A stretch of 64,000 nucleotides of DNA from Chitinophagaceae bacterium (lineage in GTDB: Bacteria; Bacteroidota; Bacteroidia; Chitinophagales; Chitinophagaceae), in NCBI GenBank assembly GCA_019638595.1, contig JAHBTJ010000016.1, positions 110,832 through 174,831 on the forward strand, read 5' to 3'. Positions 8,745-18,300 of the stretch are shown here, one piece after another. Made by a program: the position numbers and the translations under genes. Within the stretch, counting starts at the first letter, position 1. The number at the start of each line of letters is the position of its first letter. The notes under the pieces are model-generated. The model was given only the letters and a program-made list of their open reading frames with translations. It made no database searches and was not told where the DNA came from.

Positions 8745-10253
8745 ATGATTGCAAAAGCTAAATGGTTATTGTTAACCGCCTTTGTTATTTTTTTTCAAAC
8801 ATCATGGAGCCAGAGCGATGCATACACAGATAAGCATCGCCCGCAAATACATTTCTCTCCTAAAAAGGGATGGATGAATGATCCCAACGGGATGGTGTAC
8901 CTCAATGGCAAATATCATTTGTTCTACCAGCACAACCCCGATAAACCGGTTTGGGGGCCCATGCATTGGGGACATGCCGTAAGCACCGATCTTGTACATT
9001 GGGAAGAATTGCCTATTGCTTTATATCCTGATGCACTGGGAACTATTTTCTCAGGCAGCGCGGTGATTGACAAGGACAATACCGCCGGTTTCGGCGCTAA
9101 CGCGATGGTGGCTATTTATACCAGTCATAGCCATGCCATGGAAAAAGACGGTTTTGATAAGATAGAAACACAGAGCATTGCCTACAGTTTGGATGAAGGG
9201 AAAACATGGACAAAGTATAAAGGCAATCCTGTTGTTCCTAATCCCGGTATAAGAGACTTCCGCGATCCTAAGGTGATGTGGTATGAACCTGCGCAAAAAT
9301 GGATCATGACTTTAGCCGTTACGGATCATATTGATTTCTATTCATCACCGGATTTAAAGAACTGGACAAAAGAAAGCGAGTTTGGTAAAAACCTTGGTGC
9401 GCATGGTGGTGTATGGGAATGTCCTGACCTGTTTCCGTTATCACTTAATGGCGAAGAGGTATGGGTGTTGATCGTAAACATCAACCCGGGTGGCCCGAAT
9501 GGCGGATCTGCGGCGCAATATTTTACCGGCAAATTTGATGGTCATGTTTTTACGCCAAACGAAACAGATACCAAATGGATAGATTATGGCCCTGATGATT
9601 ATGCAGGCATTACCTGGTCAAACACCGGCGACAGGAAAATTTTCCTGGGCTGGATGAGCAACTGGATGTACGCTAATGTTGTGCCTACGGAAAAATGGAG
9701 AAGCGCCAATACGATTGCAAGAGACCTGTCAATAGAAAAAGCAGGTGGAAAGTATTTGGTGCGTTCTGTTCCTTCTCCCGAAATAAGCAGGTTGTATACA
9801 AAGAATTATACGGCTAAAAATGTAAAAGTCAAAAACCTGGATGTAACTGCGAAAGCCGGGCAGTTAACGGGTGGGGCAGAATTAAAATTTGATTCAGATG
9901 AACTGAAAGCATTCAATATTGTTTTGTCGAATAATAATGGAGAAAAAGTTGTTATAGGATATGATAAAGCTGCCAATAATTATTTCATTGACAGGTCTGC
10001 TTCGGGCAAATCAGATTTTCATAAAGATTTTACCAATACACTTACAGCGCCCAGGCTTTCGGCTAACAAAAACGCCGATATAATACTGGTGATTGATGAC
10101 GCTTCTGTAGAGCTGTTTGCTGATGGCGGGTTATCAGTGATGACTGCTATCTTTTTCCCGCAATCAAATTATACAGATATTACTATTACATCAACGGAAA
10201 AGCTGACGATAAAGAACCTGGTGTTTAATCATCTCAATAGTGCCTGGAAGTGA
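8745..10253 (+). CDS. GH32 fructan hydrolase (levanase/invertase type)
   Basis: 502-residue secreted GH32 enzyme. Seen: signal peptide (about residues 1-22, FFQTSWSQ), beta-propeller with nucleophile Asp46 in WMNDPNG, Asp174 in RDPKV and acid/base Glu225 in WECPD, then a C-terminal beta-sandwich (about 350-502). The catalytic set is complete and the protein starts almost directly with the catalytic domain, unlike its neighbour. It follows the first GH32 by 142 bases containing a hairpin, so it may be expressed at a different level from the same transcript. Likely releases fructose from fructo-oligosaccharides for the kinase and transporter at the start of the locus (inference). Confidence 0.94.
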   Translation: MIAKAKWLLLTAFVIFFQTSWSQSDAYTDKHRPQIHFSPKKGWMNDPNGMVYLNGKYHLFYQHNPDKPVWGPMHWGHAVSTDLVHWEELPIALYPDALGTIFSGSAVIDKDNTAGFGANAMVAIYTSHSHAMEKDGFDKIETQSIAYSLDEGKTWTKYKGNPVVPNPGIRDFRDPKVMWYEPAQKWIMTLAVTDHIDFYSSPDLKNWTKESEFGKNLGAHGGVWECPDLFPLSLNGEEVWVLIVNINPGGPNGGSAAQYFTGKFDGHVFTPNETDTKWIDYGPDDYAGITWSNTGDRKIFLGWMSNWMYANVVPTEKWRSANTIARDLSIEKAGGKYLVRSVPSPEISRLYTKNYTAKNVKVKNLDVTAKAGQLTGGAELKFDSDELKAFNIVLSNNNGEKVVIGYDKAANNYFIDRSASGKSDFHKDFTNTLTAPRLSANKNADIILVIDDASVELFADGGLSVMTAIFFPQSNYTDITITSTEKLTIKNLVFNHLNSAWK

Positions 10254-10571
10254 TGGTCAGCTCCCGCAAATATATATCGTCTCCGGTTGTAATCGCCGGA
10301 GGCGATAAGATAGTGATGCGAAGCGAGGACGCTTCGCATAGCGAGGTTTAGTGCTGACGCAAAAACAAAATAATCTTATACACTGCGATCCCGCTCGCAC
10401 AAGCATTTGATTTAAATGAATATTGCAGCGGGAGAAGCAGTCCCCGCAACAGGAAACATGCAGACCTGCAAGGCTGGATTCTCCGCTGCAGCGATCACCA
10501 GGAAAGCGAACTAAACCTATGAGGTTTGCAGCGCAGCTATGCAACCCGGCAAACCTCATAGGTTTGAGTAC
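10254..10571. other. 318-bp gene-free region with three hairpins between convergent genes
   Basis: No credible ORF. It holds a 12-bp stem at 10275-10307 (TATCG-T-CTCCGG against CCGGAG-G-CGATA, one wobble pair), a perfect 10-bp stem with a 4-nt loop at 10316-10339 (ATGCGAAGCG/CGCTTCGCAT), and the 53-bp palindromic element at 10513-10565. These probably end transcription from both sides, although none has a long T-run. Confidence 0.5.
10513..10565. repeat. 53-bp REP-like palindromic element, copy 1
   Basis: Perfect 17-bp inverted arms AAACCTATGAGGTTTGC (10513-10529) and its complement (10549-10565) around a 19-nt GC-rich loop. Each arm is itself nearly palindromic. Two related copies lie at 20264-20314 and 31952-32004. 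This copy is inverted relative to copy 3, judged by the loop sequence. It sits between the 3' ends of two convergent genes. Confidence 0.75.
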
Positions 10572-11249
10572 TCATCCCACATGCTGATATACCGCGAACA
10601 GCTTCCAGAACATCATCGGCTTTTTAAAATCGAACCTGTGTTTCTGAAATTCATTTAATACCAGTTCAACCTGTGTTTGCTTCACCTCGTATTTTCCTAT
10701 CATCATTTCTCTTTCCCCGGTATATAAGCCAATTTTATGCTGGCAAAGGTGAATGTTCTGCTGTGTTACTTCTTCAAAGATCAATACATCGTGCATTTGG
10801 TAATCGGGAAGTGATTCATGGTGAGGAATACTATTATTAAATGTTAACGCTACCAGGTTTTTATTACTGGTTTCGGGTAAGACCAGTTTTGGAAAAGCAT
10901 TCCATTCGTTGAACTGCAGCTCCTGGTAGCAGCATTTCATGTATATATTATCATTAATAAAAGGCACTTCGCGCAACTGCAGCCTGATGATATGATTTTC
11001 CTCCCCGGCCAGCTTATCCCCGTTAAACTTCAGTATTTCATTGATGGTGATGCTCTGGGTAATAAAATGATCCAGCGGTATGCCAAAATAATTGGCAATA
11101 CGGATAACGGTTTCGATGCGTGGTTCCGCCCTGTTTTCCTCGTAAGAAGATATGTTTCCCCGTGTAAGCTCAAACAAATCTGCAAAAGCCTGCTGACTTA
11201 AGCCTTTGGTTGTTCGTATCTTTTTGATATTGGCTCCGATCTTTGTCAT
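10572..11249 (-). CDS. XRE-family transcriptional regulator
   Basis: 225-residue regulator. Seen: an N-terminal helix-turn-helix of the Cro/CI type (about residues 4-60, including GLSQQAFADLFELTRGNISSYEENRAEP), followed by an unassigned C-terminal region of about 150 residues without a recognisable peptidase motif. The frame is open to a TTG at 11258, but the ATG at 11249 fits the HTH start and the promoter position. It is divergent from the PspA/flotillin module, and a perfect palindrome lies between the two starts, so it most likely controls that module and itself (inference). Its TATATTTG box ends only 6 nt before the ATG, implying a leaderless or nearly leaderless mRNA. Confidence 0.85.
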   Translation of the reverse strand: MTKIGANIKKIRTTKGLSQQAFADLFELTRGNISSYEENRAEPRIETVIRIANYFGIPLDHFITQSITINEILKFNGDKLAGEENHIIRLQLREVPFINDNIYMKCCYQELQFNEWNAFPKLVLPETSNKNLVALTFNNSIPHHESLPDYQMHDVLIFEEVTQQNIHLCQHKIGLYTGEREMMIGKYEVKQTQVELVLNEFQKHRFDFKKPMMFWKLFAVYQHVG

Positions 11250-11255
11250 GACATG

Positions 11256-11286
11256 CAAATATAGTTGTAAATTTTTTTATCACAAA
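11256..11286 (-). promoter_or_regulatory. Promoter of the XRE regulator
   Basis: Minus strand: TTTG at 11286-11283, 19-nt spacer, TATATTTG at 11263-11256. This matches the Bacteroidota consensus TTTG-N19-TAnnTTTG exactly. Transcription would begin at about 11250, within a base or two of the ATG. Confidence 0.65.
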
Positions 11287-11308
11287 TGCAAATATTTTTT
11301 GCATTTGT
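11282..11308. promoter_or_regulatory. Palindromic operator in the divergent promoter region
   Basis: Perfect inverted repeat ACAAATGCAA (11282-11291) and TTGCATTTGT (11299-11308) with a 7-nt AT spacer. The left arm contains the -33 TTTG of the regulator promoter. The right arm overlaps the candidate -33 of the module promoter. It is the natural binding site for the adjacent XRE dimer (inference). Confidence 0.65.
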
Positions 11309-11329
11309 CATTTTGGTTTTGTAGATTTG
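11298..11329 (+). promoter_or_regulatory. Promoter of the YbjN-PspA-flotillin module
   Basis: TAGATTTG at 11322-11329 fits TAnnTTTG exactly; the best -33 match is TTTG at 11298-11301 with a 20-nt spacer, inside the palindrome. The next gene starts at 11354, leaving a 5' leader of roughly 18 nt. Confidence 0.5.
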
Positions 11330-11353
11330 TTCAACTAAGACGAAAACAAGCCG

Positions 11354-11746
11354 ATGGACTATATCAACACCATAGAACAGTTTGCTACAAAGCTCAATTG
11401 CCGGATCGTATATAAAAACGAACAGCATGGCATACTTAAAATTGACAACGAATCCGATGGCATCCATAACCTCATCATTGGCATTGCCCCGCCTATTTTA
11501 ATAATGGAGCAATTCCTGTTTTCGTTCCGGGCGGATAATACGGAAATGTTCAAGCGGTTATTACAAAAAAACAGGGATACTATTCACGGTGCGTTTGTAA
11601 TAAATGAAGAAGGCGATAAAGTGCTGTTCAGGTATACCATGCAGATTGAGCATATCAGTTTCAACGAATTTGAAGGAGCCATTAATTCGTTGGGTTTGCT
11701 GATGAGCGAGTATGCACAGGAGATCATTGATTTTTCAAAGAGATAA
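11354..11746 (+). CDS. YbjN-like small protein
   Basis: 130-residue soluble alpha/beta protein without signal peptide or membrane segment. The pattern (an N-terminal helix, a strand pair, LIIGIAPPILIMEQFLFSF, HGAFVINEEGDKVLFRYTMQIEH, a C-terminal helix) resembles YbjN/type-III-chaperone-like folds that are often annotated near PspA genes. I cannot name a catalytic residue and none is expected. It is the first gene of the five-gene run that includes PspA and flotillin, and sits 46 bases upstream of the pspA-like gene. A chaperone or adaptor role is inference; assignment to the YbjN superfamily is moderate. Confidence 0.75.
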   Translation: MDYINTIEQFATKLNCRIVYKNEQHGILKIDNESDGIHNLIIGIAPPILIMEQFLFSFRADNTEMFKRLLQKNRDTIHGAFVINEEGDKVLFRYTMQIEHISFNEFEGAINSLGLLMSEYAQEIIDFSKR

Positions 11747-11792
11747 AGGGTATATATAAAATAATAATTGTAAATCATTAAAATAATTGAAT

Positions 11793-12506
11793 ATGAATAT
11801 CTTTAAAAGACTTTTCAGGATCGGCCAGGCCGAAATACACGCAGCGGTAGAGAAAATGGAAGATCCTGTAAAAATGACGGAACAGGGCCTGCGTGAATTG
11901 CGTGAAGACCTGGTGGAAGCTACCGAGGCTTATGCTAAAGTAAAAGCCCTTGCCATACGTACCGAAAATGAGCAGGCGTTATGCCAGAAAGAATCCATGA
12001 ACTATGCGGAAAAAGCCATCCTGATCATGCAGAAGGCGCAGACAGGGCAGGTGGAAATAGGAAAAGCAGAGGACCTGGCAAGAGAAGCGTTGTCATTACG
12101 CAGGAAGTTCTATGCTGAATCGGAGGAGTTGGGCAACCAGGTGGTATCCCTCCGGCAGTCTTCCAGGGAAATGCTGAGAAATACTGAAGTGCTGAAGGAG
12201 AATCTTGAGAAATGGGAAAAAGAGCTGAAGACATTAAAAGCGAGGGTAAAGGTAAGTAAAGCTACCGAACAGGTGAACAAACAGTTGGCGCAACTCGATA
12301 ATAACGGCACTATTGCCATGCTGGAGCGGATGAAGGCAAAAGTGGAGGATCAGGAAGCATTGTCGAAAGCCTATGGTGAAATTGCCCACGCCAAGAATAA
12401 TTTAAAGGACGAATTGAACAATATTTTAAAGGATGATTCTTTATCAATAGAAAAGGATCTGAAAGCGATAAAAGAAAAGCTCGGTATTTCGGAAAATCCA
12501 CAATAA
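11793..12506 (+). CDS. PspA/IM30 family protein
   Basis: 237-residue, almost wholly helical coiled-coil protein of the phage shock protein A/Vipp1 family, which builds ESCRT-III-like polymers on the cytoplasmic face of the inner membrane and protects it under stress. Seen: the family N-terminus MNIFKRLFRIGQAEIHAAVEKMEDP, where the amphipathic helix 0 binds membrane and PVKM precedes the long hairpin, then charged heptads to about residue 190. The frame is open to a TTG at 11787, but ATG 11793 gives the conserved start. Genes on both sides encode membrane-associated partners; the next starts 3 bases after its stop. No pspBC or sigma-54 features are visible, so control is not of the enterobacterial type. 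Confidence 0.92.
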   Translation: MNIFKRLFRIGQAEIHAAVEKMEDPVKMTEQGLRELREDLVEATEAYAKVKALAIRTENEQALCQKESMNYAEKAILIMQKAQTGQVEIGKAEDLAREALSLRRKFYAESEELGNQVVSLRQSSREMLRNTEVLKENLEKWEKELKTLKARVKVSKATEQVNKQLAQLDNNGTIAMLERMKAKVEDQEALSKAYGEIAHAKNNLKDELNNILKDDSLSIEKDLKAIKEKLGISENPQ

Positions 12507-12509
12507 GCT

Positions 12510-13208
12510 ATGTCAGAATTTGTTAAGCTACTGTTCCATCCTTTAAGTAATGCCATAATGACGGTTTTGTCCGGCATTACAGCGCTGTACTGGATATTCA
12601 CTTTTATTGCCGGAGATTTCTTTGGCGGTGATACGGACGTGGATGTTGACCTGCATGTGCATGGGGCTGATATAGACACCGATGTGGACGGGGATACTGA
12701 TCTGAACGATTCAGTGGGAGATAAGCCGTTTTTCCAGAAAGCTTTGGAATATGTGAATATAGGCAAAGTGCCTTTTATGGTAGTGTTCAGCACGTTTAAG
12801 TTCATTGCCTGGATCGTAACATTAACTTCATCCGTGGCGTTAGGCCTGGCGAGCTGGGGCTGGAAATCCGTATTTATTTTAATACCCGTGTTTTTTGTAG
12901 CGTTTATCATTACCCGTTATGCTACAAAGCCATTGGTTAAAGTATATCATGCTATGGGTTATAACGGAGAAGAAGGTCATGATTTAATGGGGCGTATTGC
13001 AAAAATGCGGTCTACCATTTCGGGCAATACCATCGGCGCGGCAGAGCTGGTAATAGGCAGCGATGTGATACGGGTGAATGTACAAAGTAAAACCGGTGAA
13101 GTGCTGGAGTATAACGCAGATGTGATGATATCGGATGAGTCGCCTGATAAAAAGTATTACATGGTGGTGAAGGAAGTGACATTGAGCAATTTGAAATTAG
13201 ATATGTGA
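12510..13208 (+). CDS. YqiJ-like OB-fold membrane protein with Asp-rich segment
   Basis: 232 residues. Seen: hydrophobic helices at about 14-35, 88-112 and 117-138, and a soluble C-terminal beta domain (about 150-232) resembling the OB fold of NfeD/YqiJ proteins, which are genetically paired with flotillins (yqiJ-yqiK in E. coli). Between helix 1 and helix 2 lies a strongly acidic stretch (about 36-71, 13 Asp) with alternating Asp such as DTDVDVD and DIDTDVDGDTD, which looks able to bind divalent cations (inference). It starts 3 bases after the PspA-like gene and precedes the flotillin by 135 bases. Together with the flotillin it probably forms a membrane microdomain complex. Confidence 0.82.
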   Translation: MSEFVKLLFHPLSNAIMTVLSGITALYWIFTFIAGDFFGGDTDVDVDLHVHGADIDTDVDGDTDLNDSVGDKPFFQKALEYVNIGKVPFMVVFSTFKFIAWIVTLTSSVALGLASWGWKSVFILIPVFFVAFIITRYATKPLVKVYHAMGYNGEEGHDLMGRIAKMRSTISGNTIGAAELVIGSDVIRVNVQSKTGEVLEYNADVMISDESPDKKYYMVVKEVTLSNLKLDM

Positions 13209-13284
13209 GATTTGACATGGAGAGGCGGTGGCAGGTATGAGGCTTAAATATCTAAAGCAACAAAAAACGGATCGTATTCCTGTA

Positions 13285-13325
13285 CTATAATTTCAAATTT
13301 CAAATCAAAAATTTCAAATAACAAA
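13285..13325. repeat. AAATTTCAAATC low-complexity intergenic repeat
   Basis: Tandem-like ATTTCAAATTTCAAATCAAAAATTTCAAAT text in the 135-bp gap before the flotillin gene. Similar text occurs at 28888-28917 and 57625-57655. It is AT-rich, non-coding and of unknown function. Confidence 0.5.
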
Positions 13326-13343
13326 TCTCTAAACTAAAAAACT

Positions 13344-15374
13344 ATGGGAGCATTCGGCGGCATAACCTTACTGCTTATAGGAGGAGTTGTTTTCCTCATA
13401 TTTATTATTCTCTTCGCTTTTGCCACATTTTACAAAAAAATACCGCAGGGCAAAGCGATCGTACGTACCGGTGTTGGCGGTGGTAAAGTAGCCTTTAATA
13501 AAGGCATGTATGTTATTCCTATTCTCCACAAAATGGAGATCATGGATATATCGGTGAAAAAATTACAAATTGATCGCATGTCGAACGAAGGATTGATTTG
13601 TAAGGATAATATCCGCGCCGATATTAAAGTGGCTTTTTTTGTTCGCGTAAATAAGAACGTGGATGATGTGTTAAATGTGGCGCAGGCCATTGGCACCGAA
13701 AGAGCCAGCGATGTGGATACCTTACGCAATCTTTTTGAAGCAAAATTTTCCGAAGCGTTAAAAACAGTAGGTAAGAAATTTGATTTTATCGAGCTATACG
13801 AAGCCCGCCGCGAATTCAGGACCGAGATATTGAATATTATTGGTACGGATCTGAACGGTTATATATTAGATGACTGCGCTATAGATTATCTGGAACAAAC
13901 CGATATCAGCTATCTCAGCCCGCAGAACATCCTTGATGCGCAGGGTATCAAAAAAATTACCGAGTTGACCGCCGAACAAAATATCAAGGCAAATTTCATT
14001 AAACGCGAAGAAGAAAAGGTGATCAAAAAGCAGAATGTGGAAGCGCGTGAAGCGATACTGGAATTAGAGCGCCAGATGGCGGAGAAAGAAGAGAAGCAAA
14101 AAAGGGAGATTGATAATATCCGCTCCCGTGAAAACGCAGAAATTATAAAAGTGCGGGAAGAAGAAAGACTGAGAGCGCAAACTGTGCGCATACAAACCGA
14201 TGAATCGCTTGCCGTACAGGAAGAGAATAAGTTGCGCCAGATCATTATCGCTGAAAAAAACAAGCAAAGAACCGACGCAGTGGAAACGGAGAGGGTGGAA
14301 AAAGACCGCGCGCTGGAGCAAACGGAACGTGAGAAGATCGTTACGCTTGCACAGATAGAAAAAGAAAAGACGGTTGAAGTGGAGCGCAAGAATATACAGG
14401 ATGTGATCAAAGAGCGTGTGCGCCTGGAGAAAGGAGTGGTGGAAGAGCAGCAGGGTGTAAAGGATATCGAAGCTTTCCGTGCAGTAGAGCGTGAAAAAAC
14501 AGTAGGTATTACACAGGCGAGCCGCCAGGCGGAAGAAAAATTGATTTATACCGTGAAAGCAGCCGAAGCAGACAAAAAGGCCGCAGAAGAAAAGGCGAAG
14601 CAGTTGTTGATAGATGCAGAGGCGAAAAAAGAAGCAGCGGTGAAGCAGGCGGAGGCCCGTAAGATTTTAGCGGAGGCACAGGCGCGCGAAGAAGCTACGC
14701 TTGGTTTGTCTGAAGCAGAAGTAATGATGGCAAAAGCGGAGGCTGCCGAAAGACAGGGAACAGTGGATGCTACCGTAATTGAAAAAATAGCGGAAGCAAA
14801 ACGCAAAGAAGGTTTAACGCAGGCGGAAGTAACCAAAGAAAAGGCATTAGCGGAAGCGGCAGGTATTGAAGAAAAAGCGGAAGCAATGAAAAAGCTGGAT
14901 GCGGTAGGTAAAGATCACGAAGAATTTAAGCTGTTGCTGCAGAAAGAAAAAGATATCGCGTTGGCGCAGATCCACATTCAGAAAGATATTGCGGATGCAC
15001 AGGCCGATGTGCTGGCCGAGGCATTGAAATCTGCCAATATTGATATAGTGGGTGGTGAAACAATGTTCTTCCAGAATATTATTAACCAGATTTCAAATGC
15101 CAAAGGATTTGACAGGCTGATCAATGAAAGTGAGAACGCTTCTCAGATAAAAACGGCTTTGATTGGCGATGGTTCCAACAGTGGCGATTTGCTGCAGCGC
15201 ATCAGGGAGTTTGCAGATAAATATGGCGTTTCAACCAATGATATCAAGAACCTTACGATATCAAGCCTTATTTTGAAAATGCAGCAAAAAAGCTCGGAAG
15301 GGGACAGGTCTTCGTTATTAAACCTGGCTAACCTGGCAAGCAGCCTTGGACTATCCAACAAGAAGCTGGGGTAG
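13344..15374 (+). CDS. Flotillin-like SPFH/Band 7 protein
   Basis: 676-residue membrane-anchored scaffold of the YqiK/FloT type, which organises membrane microdomains. Seen: N-terminal transmembrane helix (about 7-30), SPFH/Band 7 domain (about 31-200), then a very long Glu/Lys/Ala-rich coiled coil (about 210-560) and a C-terminal domain without repeats (about 560-676, containing IDIVGGETMFFQNI). It is longer than typical bacterial flotillins (about 500-550), mostly through the coiled coil. It follows the YqiJ-like partner and is 22 bases upstream of the giant ATPase, so the five genes probably act together at the membrane. The family call is firm; the process served is inference. Confidence 0.92.
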   Translation: MGAFGGITLLLIGGVVFLIFIILFAFATFYKKIPQGKAIVRTGVGGGKVAFNKGMYVIPILHKMEIMDISVKKLQIDRMSNEGLICKDNIRADIKVAFFVRVNKNVDDVLNVAQAIGTERASDVDTLRNLFEAKFSEALKTVGKKFDFIELYEARREFRTEILNIIGTDLNGYILDDCAIDYLEQTDISYLSPQNILDAQGIKKITELTAEQNIKANFIKREEEKVIKKQNVEAREAILELERQMAEKEEKQKREIDNIRSRENAEIIKVREEERLRAQTVRIQTDESLAVQEENKLRQIIIAEKNKQRTDAVETERVEKDRALEQTEREKIVTLAQIEKEKTVEVERKNIQDVIKERVRLEKGVVEEQQGVKDIEAFRAVEREKTVGITQASRQAEEKLIYTVKAAEADKKAAEEKAKQLLIDAEAKKEAAVKQAEARKILAEAQAREEATLGLSEAEVMMAKAEAAERQGTVDATVIEKIAEAKRKEGLTQAEVTKEKALAEAAGIEEKAEAMKKLDAVGKDHEEFKLLLQKEKDIALAQIHIQKDIADAQADVLAEALKSANIDIVGGETMFFQNIINQISNAKGFDRLINESENASQIKTALIGDGSNSGDLLQRIREFADKYGVSTNDIKNLTISSLILKMQQKSSEGDRSSLLNLANLASSLGLSNKKLG

Positions 15375-15396
15375 GCTGATAAATTCTTTTTAACGT

Positions 15397-18300
15397 ATGG
15401 CAGGTACTGAACACAACACGGCAGCGATACTGGATTCCGGCACGTATGAAATCATCCGCAACCGGTTACATGAGCAACGCCTGGATCTGTTGCAACGTTT
15501 AGCAAAACTGAATGCGGCGCGTAAGGAGATATTCAATTCATCCGGCTTTCAACTGATCGCTAACCAGCGTATAACTACAGAGAACAATGGCGTGGCAAGG
15601 GGTATTATGGCCTTTGGCGATCTTACCATTTTTGCCTACAATGTGCATTTTGGTTTGCGTGAAGATATTAAGCTGAGCGATGTGTTCAGCATCTACAAGT
15701 TTACCGATAACTATTTTGAGCCGCAGCCGTTGACGCTTATTGAAGACACCAATTTTATTACCGACTTTACCAACCTGTATAAATACTACCGTGATTCCAT
15801 CTTCGCCAATTTCAGGAAGACCGAGCACTATTTATACATGATCTTCCAGACCAGTAAAAACCCTGACGACAGGAAGGCTTTTAAATGGCTGATAAAAAAT
15901 GGCACGCTCACATACATGGATGACCGCAGCATTCATGAAGTAAGAAAAACGCCGCAGCATGATTTCCAGTGGATAAAAACCGATCTCAGCAATCGCCGCC
16001 TCGGCATCCATCCGCATATATCCATCCTTGATAAAGTATTTATTGAAGCGCTTAACGGGGACATTACTTTTAAGATCGAGAATAATACAGATACCGGCAA
16101 AGGTATCTATTCAGAGCCGGTGCTGAACAGGGATCAGCAACTGGACGACGCTGAATATCATTACGCTGATCTCGGTAACCTGATCGCTTTAAAAATAAAG
16201 CCTTACCAGGAAGATTTCCGTTCTTATATTTTTAATGTGCGTACAAAGCAGGTAATGTCAATCCCCATGCTGCTGAATGCCGGCATCCTGTTGCCGGATA
16301 ACCAGGGAGTCATCTTTCCTAATGGTTACTACCTTCAGAATGGCGAGCACAAGATATTTGAGTCTGACATAACCGACCTTGAGTTTATACGCAGCATTGC
16401 TTCACCCAACGGCGAAGATTTTTTATATATATTTTACCAGCGAACTACCAATACGTATGTGCTGATGTCGTATAACATGATCGTGCAGCAGGTGGAAACG
16501 CCCATTATCTGTAACGGCTTTACCGTATTTGATGATGGCACGCTGGTGTATTTCCGTTCGGAAAATGAAGCGGTGCGTCATCACCAGGTGCAGATATGGC
16601 AAACGCCCTATACGGCAGTGCTGGAAGAAAATAAAGCGATGGCCGGCAATGTACTGTATAAAATAGGGAATAAAGATATTGTAAGCGCCATGAGCGAATG
16701 CCAGGAAGTGATACAACTGCTGCAAAAGGAAGATAGCTATGAAGATTTGTATGAAGACATTCATAAAAGGGCGAACGACATTATTGATTCCTATTTCTGG
16801 ATAAAGGATGCCGCTACATTTGACCTGGCGGTTCCGTTAACGCAGATAAGAGATATAGCCAGTACTGCCATTGATGAATTTGCGAAAGTGCAGGCCCAGC
16901 GTCAGCATGCCCGTGATGTATTGACGGCTATGCATAAACGTGTGGACGGCCTGGTAATAGATATAAAGAACGCGTCTGTTACTTCTCTTGACCAACTGGT
17001 ACACCTGCTTGCGGCTACCCGCAGCATGCAGGGCGCTGTAATTGACCTGCTGAATGTTAAGTATGTGGATGTGCAGGCAGTAAACAGCTTGAAGGAAACC
17101 CTGCAACAGTATAATACTTCATTGTCGCAGGATACCATACAGTTTTTATTGAAGGATGAGGCCCTTGCTCCTTACGAGGAAAAAGTGGTGCAGCAGAAAC
17201 AGGTGGTAACCACGGTTACAAAGGTAATAGATGCGCAGGCGATTGAAGAAGCGGTAAAAGCCATTGCCGCCGAGCTGGAAATGCTGATTGATATACTCAA
17301 CAGTCTTAAAATTGAGGATACTACTCAAACCACAAAGATCGTAGAAAAGATATCATTGATATTCGCTTCGCTGAATGAAGTGAAAGCAGACCTGGTACGG
17401 ACGACTACGGCTTTGCGCACCAAAGAATCTACCGGTGAGTTCTATGCGCAGTTAACGCTGCTCGACCAAAGCATTGTTAACTTTCTCGATCTTTCCGATT
17501 CTCCTGAAAAATGCGAAGATTATTTTACAAAGATCAGCATACAGATTGAAGAGCTGGAAAGCAAGTTTGCAGACTTTGAAGCGTTTGTTACAAAAATTGC
17601 CGATAAGCGCGATGAGGTGATCAAAGCCTTTACCGGCAAAAAGGAATTGCTGATCGCTCAGATCAATAAGCGTACGGCTTCGCTGGAGCAGATAGGTATC
17701 CGGGTACTGAAAAATATTGAGAACAAAGCGCAATCGTTCAACGACAAGGAGAGCATTTACGCGTTTTTCTCTACCGACCTGATGATTGATAAGGTGCGTA
17801 GCCTTGTAAGCGACTTAAAAGCATTGGGCGATGTGGCCAAGGCGGAAAACCTGGAGAACCTGGTAAAAGTGACGCAGGAAAATGCATTGCGGAGCTTAAA
17901 AGATAAAACAGAGCTGTTTGTTGATGGCCAGAATATCATTGCGCTTGGCAGCTATAAGTTCGTAGTGAACAAGCAGGTGCTCAACTTAACTATAGTCCGC
18001 AGAAATGACCAGTTGTTTTATCACCTGATCGGCACCAGTTTTTACAAGCAGGTTACTGCTGAAGCATTGTATCAATATAAAGCCATATGGGAGCAGGAGC
18101 TGATCTCTGAGAATAATGCTGTATACCGTTCGGAATACCTGGCTTACCAGGCTTATATGGAAAGCAACTTGCAGAACGGGCATTGGGATGAGGAAGCTTT
18201 CATTAATGAAAAAACCGAGCGTGATTATGCGGCTGCTTACCTCAAGGGAGTGCATAATGCCGATGCGTTGTTAATATACCGGGGATTGAAAAAGCTGCAG

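Noticed and set aside
12025-12501. Minus-strand ORFs inside the PspA-like gene, and many similar long shadows inside flotillin (for example 13910-14410)
   Set aside because: Compositional shadows of E/K/A-rich coding sequence, with Ser/Cys/Phe-rich translations and no family resemblance.
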